This document shows positions 1-8,570 of a stretch of 64,000 bases of DNA, piece after piece. Made by a program: the position numbers and the translations under genes. The notes beneath the pieces were generated by a model that saw only the letters and a program-made list of their open reading frames with translations, was not told the DNA's origin and searched no databases. The DNA is from Micromonospora sp. DSM 45708. GTDB lineage: Bacteria; Actinomycetota; Actinomycetes; Mycobacteriales; Micromonosporaceae. The first letter of the stretch is position 1; every line of letters begins with the position of its first letter. The stretch covers positions 1,674,001-1,738,000 of the forward strand of contig NZ_CP154796.1 in NCBI RefSeq assembly GCF_039566955.1, in the 5' to 3' direction.

Positions 1-2
1 TC

Positions 3-803
3 CGCCGGCGGTTGGCGGCGGCCAACCCCGCCGCCTACCTGCCCGACCTCGCGATCTCGTTGGCCAACCTCGGCACACTCCTGTCCGGGATGGGGCGTCG
101 GGACGAGGCGCTGGCCCGGGGGGAGGAGGCCGCCGGCGTCTACCGGCGGCTGGCGGAGGCCAACCCTGACTTCTACCTACCCGACCTCGCCATCTCGTTG
201 AACAACCTCGGCGTCTTCCTGTCCGAGCTGGACCATCAGGAGCAGGCCCTGGCCGCGGCGGAGGAAGCCACCGGCATCCACCGCCGGTTGGCCGAGGTCA
301 ACCCGGCCGCCTACCTGTCCCACCTCGCGATGTCGTTGACCAACCTCGGCGCCCGGTTGTCGGGGGCCGAGCGTCGGGAGGAGGCGCTGGCTTCGGCGGA
401 GGAGGCGGTGGCGATTCGTCGCCGGTTGGCGGAGGTCAACCCGGCCGCCTACCTGTCCCACCTCGCCATCTCGTTGACCAACCTCGGTAACCGGCTGTCG
501 GAGGTGGGGCGTCGGGACGAGGCGCTGGCCGCGGCGAAGGAGGCCGTGGCCATCCGCCGCCGGTTGGCCGAGGTCAACCCCGCCGCCCACCTGCCCGACC
601 TCGCGACGGCGTTGTGGGCGTACGCGTGGGTGTGCGTCAACGTGGACGCGGACCTGGCCGGGGCGCTGGCGGCGGTCACGGAGTCGATAGGTTTCTACGA
701 GCCCTTGGCGCGGCAGTCGCCGCAGATGTTCGCCGACTACCTGTCCAGCGCCCGGCAGACCCGCGCCGACATCATCGAGCGGCTCGGTGAGCCCGAGCAC
801 TGA
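3..803 (+). CDS. Tetratricopeptide repeat protein, 5'-truncated by window edge
   Basis: The reading frame is open from the window edge to a TGA at 801-803, so only the C-terminal ~266 residues are present. The sequence is built from nearly identical ~46-residue units (138-bp period), each with a core like RRLAEVNPAAYL followed by ISLTNLG and EEALAAAEEAV, the A/G/L pattern of TPR helical pairs. At least five units are visible, and the last ~60 residues diverge as a capping region. TPR arrays are protein-protein interaction scaffolds; in actinomycetes, long arrays of this type often follow NB-ARC or CHAT-like domains, but that part is outside the window. A TTG at 12 could be read as a start but lies mid-repeat and has no ribosome site, so I treat the gene as truncated. 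The partner is unknown. Confidence 0.85.
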   Translation, partial: RRRLAAANPAAYLPDLAISLANLGTLLSGMGRRDEALARGEEAAGVYRRLAEANPDFYLPDLAISLNNLGVFLSELDHQEQALAAAEEATGIHRRLAEVNPAAYLSHLAMSLTNLGARLSGAERREEALASAEEAVAIRRRLAEVNPAAYLSHLAISLTNLGNRLSEVGRRDEALAAAKEAVAIRRRLAEVNPAAHLPDLATALWAYAWVCVNVDADLAGALAAVTESIGFYEPLARQSPQMFADYLSSARQTRADIIERLGEPEH

Positions 804-908
804 TGCCGTCCCCGCCTGCCGGAATTCGGATGTGGTTGGCGGCGTTCCTGCCTAGTCTGAGCCACCGGCCGGACCGGGCCGGGCGACGGATCGGAGATGA
901 ACAGCGCG

Positions 909-1631
909 ATGACGAGCCACCTCCACGCGATCAGCGTCGACGCGGAGGCGCCGCTGCGGCTGGCGCGCTTCTGGGCGGATCTGCTCGGTCGGGAGGTGGT
1001 CGACGATCCACGCGAGGGGGTCGCGCTCCGACCCGACGGCGATGCCGGCCTGCGCATCCGGTTCCTGTCGACCGATGCGCCGAAGGTCGGGCAGAACCGG
1101 ATCCACTTCGACCTGACCAGCGCGTCGCCGGAGGGCCAGCGGGAGACGGTGGCCCGGGCGGTCGGGCTGGGCGGGCGGCACGTGGACATCGGCCAGGGCC
1201 CGGAGGAGGGGCACGTGGTGCTCGCCGACCGCGAGGGCAACGAGTTCTGCGTCATCGAGGCGGGCAACGCCTTCCTCGCCGGCTGCGGGTCCGTCGGCGC
1301 GGTGAACTGCGACGGTACGCAGGCGGTCGGCTACTTCTGGAGCGCGGCGCTGGGCTGGCCGCTGGTCTGGGACCAGGACCAGGAGACCGCGATCCAGTCG
1401 CCGCGTGGCGGGGCGAAGATCACCTGGAGTGGTCCGCCGCTGATGCCGAGGCACGGCCGGGACCGCGTACACCTGGATCTCGCGCCGCCGGCTGACGGTG
1501 ACCGGGAGGCGGAGATCGACCGGCTGCTCTCGCTCGGGGCGACGCGGGTCGGCGTCGGCCGGCACACCGCCGACGACGTGGTGCTGGCCGACCCCGACGG
1601 CAACGAGTTCTGCCTGCTGACGCCCCGTTGA
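909..1631 (+). CDS. Two-domain VOC (glyoxalase/dioxygenase-like) family protein
   Basis: About 240 residues containing two tandem VOC (vicinal oxygen chelate) modules, roughly 1-115 and 125-240. Each module ends with the characteristic DxEGNEFC or DPDGNEFCL strand, and each begins with a strand-helix of the type LRLARFWADLLG or AVGYFWSAALGW. VOC proteins include glyoxalases, ring-cleavage dioxygenases and antibiotic-binding proteins; nothing here fixes a substrate, and the metal ligands are not obvious (His near the start of the first module). Two in-frame ATGs exist, at 897 and 909. GGAG at 893-896 directly abuts the first, which is too close, so I prefer 909. The gene is separated from its neighbours and probably monocistronic. 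Confidence 0.8.
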   Translation: MTSHLHAISVDAEAPLRLARFWADLLGREVVDDPREGVALRPDGDAGLRIRFLSTDAPKVGQNRIHFDLTSASPEGQRETVARAVGLGGRHVDIGQGPEEGHVVLADREGNEFCVIEAGNAFLAGCGSVGAVNCDGTQAVGYFWSAALGWPLVWDQDQETAIQSPRGGAKITWSGPPLMPRHGRDRVHLDLAPPADGDREAEIDRLLSLGATRVGVGRHTADDVVLADPDGNEFCLLTPR

Positions 1632-1697
1632 GCTCGGCCGGACGGATCCGGGCTGCCGGTCAGCGGCCGGCGGGGACGTTGATGTCGAACGCCTACG

Positions 1698-1770
1698 AAC
1701 CTGATGGCGTGGATGGCTCAGGCCCGGCTACCGCCGGCCGGTGGCCCTGAGTCGTTCACGCCATCAGGTT
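1698..1770. terminator. Long inverted repeat between convergent genes
   Basis: AACCTGATGGCGTG at 1698-1711 is the exact reverse complement of 1757-1770, and inside it CTCAGG (1717-1722) pairs with CCTGAG (1746-1751). The structure lies between a rightward gene ending at 1631 and a leftward gene ending at 1857, the expected place for a bidirectional transcription terminator. No T-tract follows, as is common in actinobacteria. Confidence 0.65.
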
Positions 1771-1856
1771 TGCAGGGGGTCCGAGGCCAGGTCCAGGGGC
1801 GTCACCGCCGCGGTGATCCGGTCCGGACGCGCCCGGTGCGCCGCGCCGCGCCCGCG

Positions 1857-2666
1857 TCACACCTGGATGTCGAAGCGTTGCAGCACCGAGGGCGCGACCA
1901 GGCCCAGCGTGGCGAGCACGGCCAGCACGGTCAGCGCGCCCCGCAGCACGACCGTCTCCGCCTTGCTGCCGGTGCGCAGCGCGATCTTGTTGGGCAGCCC
2001 GATCATCGTCCACATCCGTCGTCGGATCGGGATGGGCCAGAGGATCGGCACCCCGGCCCGCGTGATCATGTCGCCGAGGATGTGCACGAAGCAGCCCACG
2101 CCGACGGCGAGGCCGATCATCGGATAGCCCCGGTCGCCGGGCAGGTTGGCGAACGTGAACCAGGCCGCGGCGGCGGACACCAGCGTGACCACCACCCAGC
2201 CGGCCCGCTCGGCCCACTCGTCGAAGAGGCCGCGCAACGCCAGGCCGATCATGAAGAACAGGATGCTGACCACCGCCCACTTGCCGTAGTGGGCGCAGAG
2301 CGCGGTGGTGCCCCACCCGACCAGCACGGTGAACGGCACGGTGTGGGTCAGCGTCCGGTGCCCGTTGTTGCGGCGCGGATCCTTGCTGAGCTTGGTGGCG
2401 TAGTACACGCCGAGCGAGATCTTCTCCATCACCTCGGCGACGAAGAGACTGAACACGCCGAACGTCCGGGCCACGGTGGCGCCGCCCTGGTTGCGGGTCA
2501 CCTTTCCGGAGAGGTCGAGGTCGGGGAAGAGCGCCCCGCCCGCGCAGACCGCGGTGCCCACCGCCAGCGCCAGCGGTGTCTGGTGATAGTCGGCGAACTG
2601 GTCCAGCGCCCAGGAGCCGGTCAACCACACCGCCGCGCCGGACAGCGCGTGGGACGGTCCCATCAT
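1857..2666 (-). CDS. Membrane-bound metal-dependent hydrolase-like protein (DUF457/YdjM type)
   Basis: 269 residues with several hydrophobic segments. The hallmarks of the DUF457/YdjM family are present: GPSH at the N-terminus, an acidic LFPDLD segment near residue 50, HRTLTH near residue 105, and HILGDM near residue 195; these conserved His/Asp residues probably bind metal. The family sits in the cytoplasmic membrane and is often described as LexA-regulated or hydrolase-like, but its substrate is unknown. The start is one of two adjacent ATGs (2666 or 2663), with a GGGGAGG sequence about 11 bases upstream. It stands alone between a terminator and the kinase gene, which is transcribed in the same direction from further right. 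Confidence 0.8.
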   Translation of the reverse strand: MMGPSHALSGAAVWLTGSWALDQFADYHQTPLALAVGTAVCAGGALFPDLDLSGKVTRNQGGATVARTFGVFSLFVAEVMEKISLGVYYATKLSKDPRRNNGHRTLTHTVPFTVLVGWGTTALCAHYGKWAVVSILFFMIGLALRGLFDEWAERAGWVVVTLVSAAAAWFTFANLPGDRGYPMIGLAVGVGCFVHILGDMITRAGVPILWPIPIRRRMWTMIGLPNKIALRTGSKAETVVLRGALTVLAVLATLGLVAPSVLQRFDIQV

Positions 2667-2749
2667 CTCGGCTCGCCCTCCCCAAAGATCTTGATCGACG
2701 AAACTACGCCACTGTAGTCAGTCGGTGCGACGGCGGGACGCCCCACCGG

Positions 2750-5053
2750 TCATCCCGCCGTGCGGGTGGGTCGGATCGGCCGGATGCTGTCGCGAATCAG
2801 CGCGAACTGGTCCTCGGCGGCGGCCCAGTCGGCGTCCGAGGTGGTCAGGCCCAGCGTCCACCCGGCCTCCTCGCCGGGCAGCACCCGCAACGCGTGCATG
2901 CGTTCCCCGTATGGCGCGTCCCAGCGGCACTCCCACTCCGCGCCGTCACCGTCGGCGGCGAGCCGGACCTTCTCGTACCCGGGGAGACGCCCGGCGGAGG
3001 TGAGGTCCCGTTCGGTTGAACGCAGCCGGCCGACCGGGTCACCACCCGGGTACGGCTCCACGCCCAGGATGCGCCGGGTGGTCGGGTCCTGGAAACACGT
3101 GGTGTCGCCGGAGCGGAGCTGGAGCCACCCGGCGGGCAGCGCGATGTGGAATCCGCCGGTGTCGGCGGGCCAGACCCAGCCGGCGGGCACGGTCACCGCC
3201 GGGTCGGCCGGCGGTGGACCCTTCTGCACCGGTGTGCCGGCCACGTCGGGGCGGATGCAGGGAAACGGTGGGGTCGGCACCCCGCCCGGACCGTCGCCGG
3301 GTGGGGGCGGTCGCTCCCAGGGCTGGCCGGGCGGTGCGGCCTGGTCGTCGCCGTCCGGCGGAGGCCGGTAGTCGCCGTCGACGGCGAGGGCGGTGCCGAC
3401 GCCGGCCAGCACCGCCAGAACCGCGGCTCCCACGGCGAGGAGCCAGCGCCTCGTGGTCGTGCGGTGCCGGTCGTCACCGGCGGGGCCGAGCGGCGAGCCG
3501 GTGCGATCGGTCCCGGTCCGGCCGGGTAGTCCGGGCGCCAGGTCACCGGAGACGCCACCGAGCCCCGGCGTGTGCACCGGGCTGGCCGCGTCGGCGCGGG
3601 CGGCCGGCCCGTCCGGGCCGGTGGGGCTGCCCGGGTCCACGAAGCTGGTCAGGACCGTGGGCCCCAACCCGCCCACCGGCCGGTCGGGGGTGTCCCGGGC
3701 CCGACCGCCGCCCTCCGGCCGCTCCGGCCCGCCCGAGTGGCGCTCCCGGTCGGGTGGCGGCTCCGGCTCGCTGTCGGCCGGTCGTGCCCACTCGCTGCTC
3801 AGCGCCGCCCGGCTCCACGCGCGCGCCGCCGCGGCCGGCGGCATCAGGTCCGGGTAGGCCACGGTCGGCGGGGCCGTCGCGTCCGCGTCGTCCGGAGCGG
3901 GCGGGTTCGGGCGTCCCGGCGCGGCGGCGTCCGGCTCCGGCGGGACGGCCCGCGCGCTCCCGCTCGCCGGCGGGCCGCCGCCGACGGTTCCGTTCCCCGC
4001 CGGTTCGGGAGGGTCGGACCGGGGCACCGGCGGGACCCCGATGCTGGAGCCGCTCAGCGGCGGGACCGGCGGGCCGGGCCGGGCGACCGGCGGGACTCCG
4101 ATGCTGGACCCGCTCAGCGGCGGGACGGCCGGCGCTGTCCCGGCGGTGCGCCCCGCCCCGGCCGGGCGCGGGCCGGACCGGACCGGCTGGTTGGGAACGG
4201 TCGGGGCGTCGATGGCCGGCCGGGGCGGAGCGTCGACGAGCGGTTCGGCGGCGTCGGCGAGCAGCCCGGCGGCGTCGTCGTGGCCGAGCCGGTGGCGTGG
4301 GTCGCGGCGCAGCAACCCGACCAGCACCGGCATCAGCGGGCCGGCGTGCGGAGCCGGGTCCGGGGGCTGGCTGGCCAGCGCCGCAAGCGTCGCCATCGCG
4401 GTGCTGCGGGCGTACGGGGACCGGCCCTCCACGGCGGCGTGCAGGGTGGCGCCGAGCGACCACAGGTCGGCCTCGATGCTGGACACGCCCTCGGCGGCGC
4501 GCTCCGGTGCGACGTACTGCGGCGAGCCGAGCACCAGCCCGGGTCGGGTCATGGCGCCGTCACCGCCCTCGAACACGGCCAGCCCGAAGTCGGTGAGCAG
4601 CACCCGGCCGTCCCGGGCCAGCAGCACGTTGGCGGGTTTCACGTCCCGGTGCAGCACACCGGCCTCGTGCGCGGCGCGCAGCGCGGCGTGCACCGCGACC
4701 CCGATCGCGGCGGCCCGCCGGTACGGCAGCGGGCCGTCGGCCTCGATCAGCTCCTGCAACGACCGGGACGGGACGTATTCCATGATCAGCCACGGGTCGC
4801 CCTGGACCCGCACCACGTCGTAGACCCGGACCACGCTGGGATGGTTGAGCCGCGCGGCCGTGCGCGCCTCGCGCAGCGTACGGGCGCGCAGCTCGTCCCG
4901 CTCGTGCTCGGCCAGCCAGTTCGGGGGGACGACCTGCTTCACCGCCACCTCGCGCTGGAGCTCCTCGTCCCGAGCGCGCCAGACCTGGCCCATCCCACCG
5001 CGGCCGACCAGCTCGATCAGGCGGTACCGTCCGGCGATCACCACGTCCCGCAC
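2750..5053 (-). CDS. Transmembrane serine/threonine protein kinase (PknB-like)
   Basis: Eukaryotic-type kinase domain in the first ~265 residues: glycine loop GRGGMGQVW, catalytic Lys in VAVKQ (about 39), HRDVKPAN loop with Asp about 137, and DFG about 155. A ~270-residue proline-rich linker follows, containing a duplicated block (LSGSSIGVPPV twice, encoded around 4029-4128). Next come one hydrophobic membrane segment (WLLAVGAAVLAV, near 535-555) and a ~210-residue extracytoplasmic domain with no PASTA repeats that I can see. The protein should phosphorylate cytoplasmic targets in response to an external cue; the ligand is unknown. An in-frame GTG at 5065 exists, but AGGAG lies four bases before the GTG at 5053, so I use that. 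It is 76 bases downstream of the GT4 gene in the same direction and may be cotranscribed. Confidence 0.88.
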   Translation of the reverse strand: MRDVVIAGRYRLIELVGRGGMGQVWRARDEELQREVAVKQVVPPNWLAEHERDELRARTLREARTAARLNHPSVVRVYDVVRVQGDPWLIMEYVPSRSLQELIEADGPLPYRRAAAIGVAVHAALRAAHEAGVLHRDVKPANVLLARDGRVLLTDFGLAVFEGGDGAMTRPGLVLGSPQYVAPERAAEGVSSIEADLWSLGATLHAAVEGRSPYARSTAMATLAALASQPPDPAPHAGPLMPVLVGLLRRDPRHRLGHDDAAGLLADAAEPLVDAPPRPAIDAPTVPNQPVRSGPRPAGAGRTAGTAPAVPPLSGSSIGVPPVARPGPPVPPLSGSSIGVPPVPRSDPPEPAGNGTVGGGPPASGSARAVPPEPDAAAPGRPNPPAPDDADATAPPTVAYPDLMPPAAAARAWSRAALSSEWARPADSEPEPPPDRERHSGGPERPEGGGRARDTPDRPVGGLGPTVLTSFVDPGSPTGPDGPAARADAASPVHTPGLGGVSGDLAPGLPGRTGTDRTGSPLGPAGDDRHRTTTRRWLLAVGAAVLAVLAGVGTALAVDGDYRPPPDGDDQAAPPGQPWERPPPPGDGPGGVPTPPFPCIRPDVAGTPVQKGPPPADPAVTVPAGWVWPADTGGFHIALPAGWLQLRSGDTTCFQDPTTRRILGVEPYPGGDPVGRLRSTERDLTSAGRLPGYEKVRLAADGDGAEWECRWDAPYGERMHALRVLPGEEAGWTLGLTTSDADWAAAEDQFALIRDSIRPIRPTRTAG

Positions 5054-5129
5054 CGCACTCCTCACCGCTGGTCGTGGTCCACAATAGCCAACGGATCGGA
5101 CAGTACCTATCCCGTCAGGGCGGGTCGCC

Positions 5130-6455
5130 TCAGCTCGCCGCGCCGGCCAGCAGATTTCCGTCCGGAATGGCGATCGCGGACCGACCCCCGGCCATCAGGG
5201 CGGCGGCACGCCGGGTCTGGAACGTGTGGTGTTCCCGCCGGGCGGCGGCGTAGCTGCCGGCGGTCCGGGCCGCGATGGCCGACCAGGCGTACCGCCGGGA
5301 CACCATGGCACGCGCCTTGCGCGCCACCCGGCGGGCGAAGACCTCGTCGTCGAGCAACCGGTCGACGGCGCCGGCCAGCGCGTCCGGGTCGCCGTGCGGG
5401 AACGTCACCCCGGTCACGCCCGGCTCGACGATCTCGGCCAGCCCGCCGGTACGGGCCACCGCGAGCGGCGCGCCGGCCGCTGCCGCCTCCAGGGCGATCA
5501 TGCCGAACGGCTCGTAGAGGCTGGGGATCACGGTGGCGTCGGTGGCGGCGAGCACCGCGGGAAGCTCGGTGGCGTCCAGGAAGCCGGCGAACCGCACGGT
5601 GTCGCCGAGGCGCAGCCGGTGCGCCTGGTCGACCAGCTCGTCCTTGTACGGCCCGTCCCCGGCGATCACCACCCGCAGGCCGGGATGCCGGTCGGCCAGG
5701 TGCGGCACCGCGTGCACCAGGTGCTGCACCCCCTTCTCGTAGACCAGCCGGCCGGCGTACCCGATCAGTGGCCCGTCGCCGGCGAAGCGGGCGCGGGCGG
5801 CGGCGACCGCGTGCGGGCGGGCCCGCCAGGCCCGGTCGTCCACGCCGTTGGCCACCACGTCGATCCGGCCGGTCGACAGGTCGAACAGCCGGGCCACCTG
5901 GTCGCGCATGTAGCCGGAGCAGGCGATCACCCGGGCGGAGGCGTTGCTCAGCCAGTGCTCGACGCCGTGGATGGTGCGGTTCATCTCCTCGGGCAGCCAG
6001 CCCTGGTGCCGGCCCGCCTCGGTGGCGTGGATGGTGGTCACCAGCGGCACGTCCAGGTGCTCGGCCAGCGTGACCGCGGTGTGCGCGACCAGCCAGTCGT
6101 GGGCGTGGATCACGTCGTACCGGCCGGACCCGGTCGCGCGCAGGGCGGCCCGGGTGAGTGTGTGGTTGAACGCCATGGTCCAGGCCAGCAGCGACCCGGT
6201 GGCGAGCGGGAACGTGACCGGGTCCTCGGCGGCGCGGACGACGCGTACGCCGTCGGCGTACTCCTCCAGCGGCGCGCCCTCGGCGTGCCGGGTGACCACG
6301 GTGACCTCGTGCCCGGCGGCGGCCAGGGCGACGGAGAGCGCGTGCACGTGGCGGCCCAGCCCGCCGACGAGCACGGGCGGGTACTCCCAGGAGAGCAGCA
6401 GCACCCGTAGGCGCCGGGCGGGCTGGATGTCGATCACTTCGGCGTCAGCTGACAC
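5130..6455 (-). CDS. GT4-family glycosyltransferase, probable alpha-glucan synthesis
   Basis: 441 residues with the GT-B fold signatures of family GT4: an N-terminal WEYPP plus GGLGRHV nucleotide-sugar loop, HAHDWL at the end of the first Rossmann domain, GRLVYEKG at the start of the second, and the retaining EPFGMIALE (E-x7-E) motif near 315-322. Glycogen synthase/GlgM-type enzymes (alpha-maltose-1-phosphate or glycogen synthase) share this arrangement, and the next gene upstream is a glycogen debranching enzyme, so storage glucan synthesis is a fair inference; other sugar acceptors are possible. The GTG start at 6455 is preceded by AAAGGGGG; a longer frame to 6509 lacks such a site and overlaps the intergenic region. 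Confidence 0.8.
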   Translation of the reverse strand: MSADAEVIDIQPARRLRVLLLSWEYPPVLVGGLGRHVHALSVALAAAGHEVTVVTRHAEGAPLEEYADGVRVVRAAEDPVTFPLATGSLLAWTMAFNHTLTRAALRATGSGRYDVIHAHDWLVAHTAVTLAEHLDVPLVTTIHATEAGRHQGWLPEEMNRTIHGVEHWLSNASARVIACSGYMRDQVARLFDLSTGRIDVVANGVDDRAWRARPHAVAAARARFAGDGPLIGYAGRLVYEKGVQHLVHAVPHLADRHPGLRVVIAGDGPYKDELVDQAHRLRLGDTVRFAGFLDATELPAVLAATDATVIPSLYEPFGMIALEAAAAGAPLAVARTGGLAEIVEPGVTGVTFPHGDPDALAGAVDRLLDDEVFARRVARKARAMVSRRYAWSAIAARTAGSYAAARREHHTFQTRRAAALMAGGRSAIAIPDGNLLAGAAS

Positions 6456-6584
6456 GCGGCCCCCTTTGAGTTGTGGACGTCCCCGACCCGTCGGCGCCGC
6501 CGCGGGCACCCGGTGGGGTCGCGACCCATCCTGCCCAGGGGGCGATAACCGGCGGAGACGCGCCGGTTGCCGGTCTGTAACGCG

Positions 6585-8528
6585 TTACCGGCGCATCCGC
6601 CGCGCGCGCAGCAGCTCCGCCACCGACCAGGCCTGGAACGGGCATCCGGTGGCGGTGTGCGGGGCCGCGCCGTCGGCTGTCTCGCTGACCGAACCCAGGC
6701 CGTCCTCGGCCAGGTGGCAGTCCAGCCCGACCAGCAGGTCCGCGGTGGGCAGGCCCGCCTTCCGGTACGCGTCGAGCAGCGGGCCGGTCAGCCAGGGCCA
6801 GACCGTGCCCTGGTGGTAGGCGGCGTCCCGCTCGGCCGGGCCGCCCCGGTGCCGGCCGGTGAAACCGGGGGAGTCGGGGGCGAGGCTGCGTGGCCCGAGC
6901 GGGGTGAACAACGCCTCGGTGAGCCGGCGCAGCGTGGCCTCGTCCGGCTCCAGCGGCGCGAACGGCAGCGACCAGGCGAGCAGCTGGTTGGGGCGCAGCA
7001 GGTCGTCGTCGTGGTACGGGGCCCCGCCGAGCGGGTACGCGGGCGCCGGCGCGTCCACCACGTCGTGCAGCCAGCCGGCCGGCGCGGGGAAGCGGTCCCG
7101 GAACGACGCGGCGGCCCGGGAGTGCAGCGCCCACAGCGCGTCGGCGTCCCGGCCGGCCAGCTCGGTCAGCTCGGCGAGCCCGGCCAGCCCGTTGATCCAC
7201 AGCGCGTTCACCTCGACCGGCTTGCCGGTACGCGGGGTCACCGGCACCCCGTACACGCGGGCGTCCATCCAGGTCAGCGCCACGTCCGGTGGGCCGCCCT
7301 GGATGAGCAGCCCGTCGGCGGGGTCGACGCCGATGCCGTAGCGGGTGCCGGCCACGTGCGCCTCGACCACGCCGTGCAGCGCGGGCAGCAGCTCGTCGCC
7401 GAGGTCGGTGTCGCCGGTGACCGTGACGTGCCGGCTCACCGCGTGCAGGAACCACAGCGTGGCGTCGACCGTGTTGTACTCGACCCGGCCGGTGTCGGCG
7501 GTGTTCGCCAGCATGCCCTCGCTCAGCGTGCCCGCGTGCGCGCGCAGCAGCTCCCGGCCCTCGTCGGCCCGGTTCGGGCTGAGAAACAGCCCCTCGTAGG
7601 AGATCATCGTGTCCCGCGACCAGGTGCCGAACCAGGGGTAACCGGCCACCACGTCCGGGCCGGCGGCGGTGCGGACCACGAACGCGTCGGCGGCCAGCGC
7701 GAGCGTCGCCTCGACCGCGTCGTCGGGCTTCGCGGCGGCCACCACCGCCCGGTTGCGCCGCCGGGCCGCCTCGACCACGGCGGTCGCCGGGGGCGGCTCC
7801 TCGGCCAGGTCGTCCGCCCAGGCCAGCACCGTCACCGTCGCGCCGGGCTCGTCGAGCGCGCCGGAGAAGCGCCCCGCGTACCAGAGGTCCTCGTCGGGGT
7901 TCAGGCCGCGGGCGGCCTCGGCCCGGTGGTGGACCCCGAGCCACCACTGGCCCTCCGGCGTCCAGTCCGGCCCGGCGAGCCGGAACGCGCCGTCGACCAC
8001 CGCGCCGCCGGCCACCGGCTCCAGCCGGGGCGCCGGCCCGTCGGCCCGTCGCTCGCCGTGCGCGTCCCGCCAGGTGCAGGCCGCGGCCAGGTCCAGCCGG
8101 ACCGGGCCGCCGGAGACCAGCCGGTGGACCACGGCGACGCAGGACCGGCCGTACGTCATGGCGATCTCCCGCTCGATCACCACGTCGCCGATCCGCCACC
8201 GCCAGCGCGGCACCCCGTCGGTGAGGTCGAAGCGTTCCAGCGACTCGAAGCCGCGCGGGTCGACCACCCCGGAGGACCACTCGTGCGCGCCGAGCCGGAC
8301 CTGTCGCCCCGACGGCAACGTCACCGCCGGGTCGAGGCTCACGAGTCCCACTTTGCGGGACGCCGGCGTCTCGCCGGGCACCACCAGCAGACCGTGGTAG
8401 CGGCGGGTGCGCAACCCGGCCACGGTGCCCGTGGCGTAGCCGCCGCGCCCGTCCGTGACCAGCCATTCCCGCTCGGCGGCGGCGGACAGCGTCCCGCAGA
8501 TCTGCGGACCGAAACGGATGTCGATCAA
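6585..8528 (-). CDS. Glycogen debranching enzyme (amylo-alpha-1,6-glucosidase)
   Basis: About 647 residues. The N-terminal ~220 residues form the GDE_N beta domain (EWLVTDGRGGYATGT, RRYHGLLV). The C-terminal (alpha/alpha)6 barrel carries the conserved GYPWFGTWSRDTMIS segment near residue 305, with its catalytic-region Asp, and later the WNAL-like NALWINGLAGL and GTVWPWL motifs. The enzyme removes alpha-1,6 branch stubs from glycogen-like glucan in the cytoplasm. It lies upstream of the GT4 gene in the same orientation (129-bp gap), so the pair may act together in glycogen turnover. The TTG start at 8528 has GGAGG four bases upstream. The frame remains open far upstream through the antisense of the next gene; that extension is an artefact of high GC. 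Confidence 0.87.
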   Translation of the reverse strand: MIDIRFGPQICGTLSAAAEREWLVTDGRGGYATGTVAGLRTRRYHGLLVVPGETPASRKVGLVSLDPAVTLPSGRQVRLGAHEWSSGVVDPRGFESLERFDLTDGVPRWRWRIGDVVIEREIAMTYGRSCVAVVHRLVSGGPVRLDLAAACTWRDAHGERRADGPAPRLEPVAGGAVVDGAFRLAGPDWTPEGQWWLGVHHRAEAARGLNPDEDLWYAGRFSGALDEPGATVTVLAWADDLAEEPPPATAVVEAARRRNRAVVAAAKPDDAVEATLALAADAFVVRTAAGPDVVAGYPWFGTWSRDTMISYEGLFLSPNRADEGRELLRAHAGTLSEGMLANTADTGRVEYNTVDATLWFLHAVSRHVTVTGDTDLGDELLPALHGVVEAHVAGTRYGIGVDPADGLLIQGGPPDVALTWMDARVYGVPVTPRTGKPVEVNALWINGLAGLAELTELAGRDADALWALHSRAAASFRDRFPAPAGWLHDVVDAPAPAYPLGGAPYHDDDLLRPNQLLAWSLPFAPLEPDEATLRRLTEALFTPLGPRSLAPDSPGFTGRHRGGPAERDAAYHQGTVWPWLTGPLLDAYRKAGLPTADLLVGLDCHLAEDGLGSVSETADGAAPHTATGCPFQAWSVAELLRARRMRR

Positions 8529-8570
8529 CTTTCCTCCACCGGCAGCGAGGTGTGACAGGCCACGACGACA

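Noticed and set aside
2576..4823. Rightward ORFs opposite the kinase gene
   Set aside because: Arg/Pro/Gly-rich antisense shadows without protein motifs.
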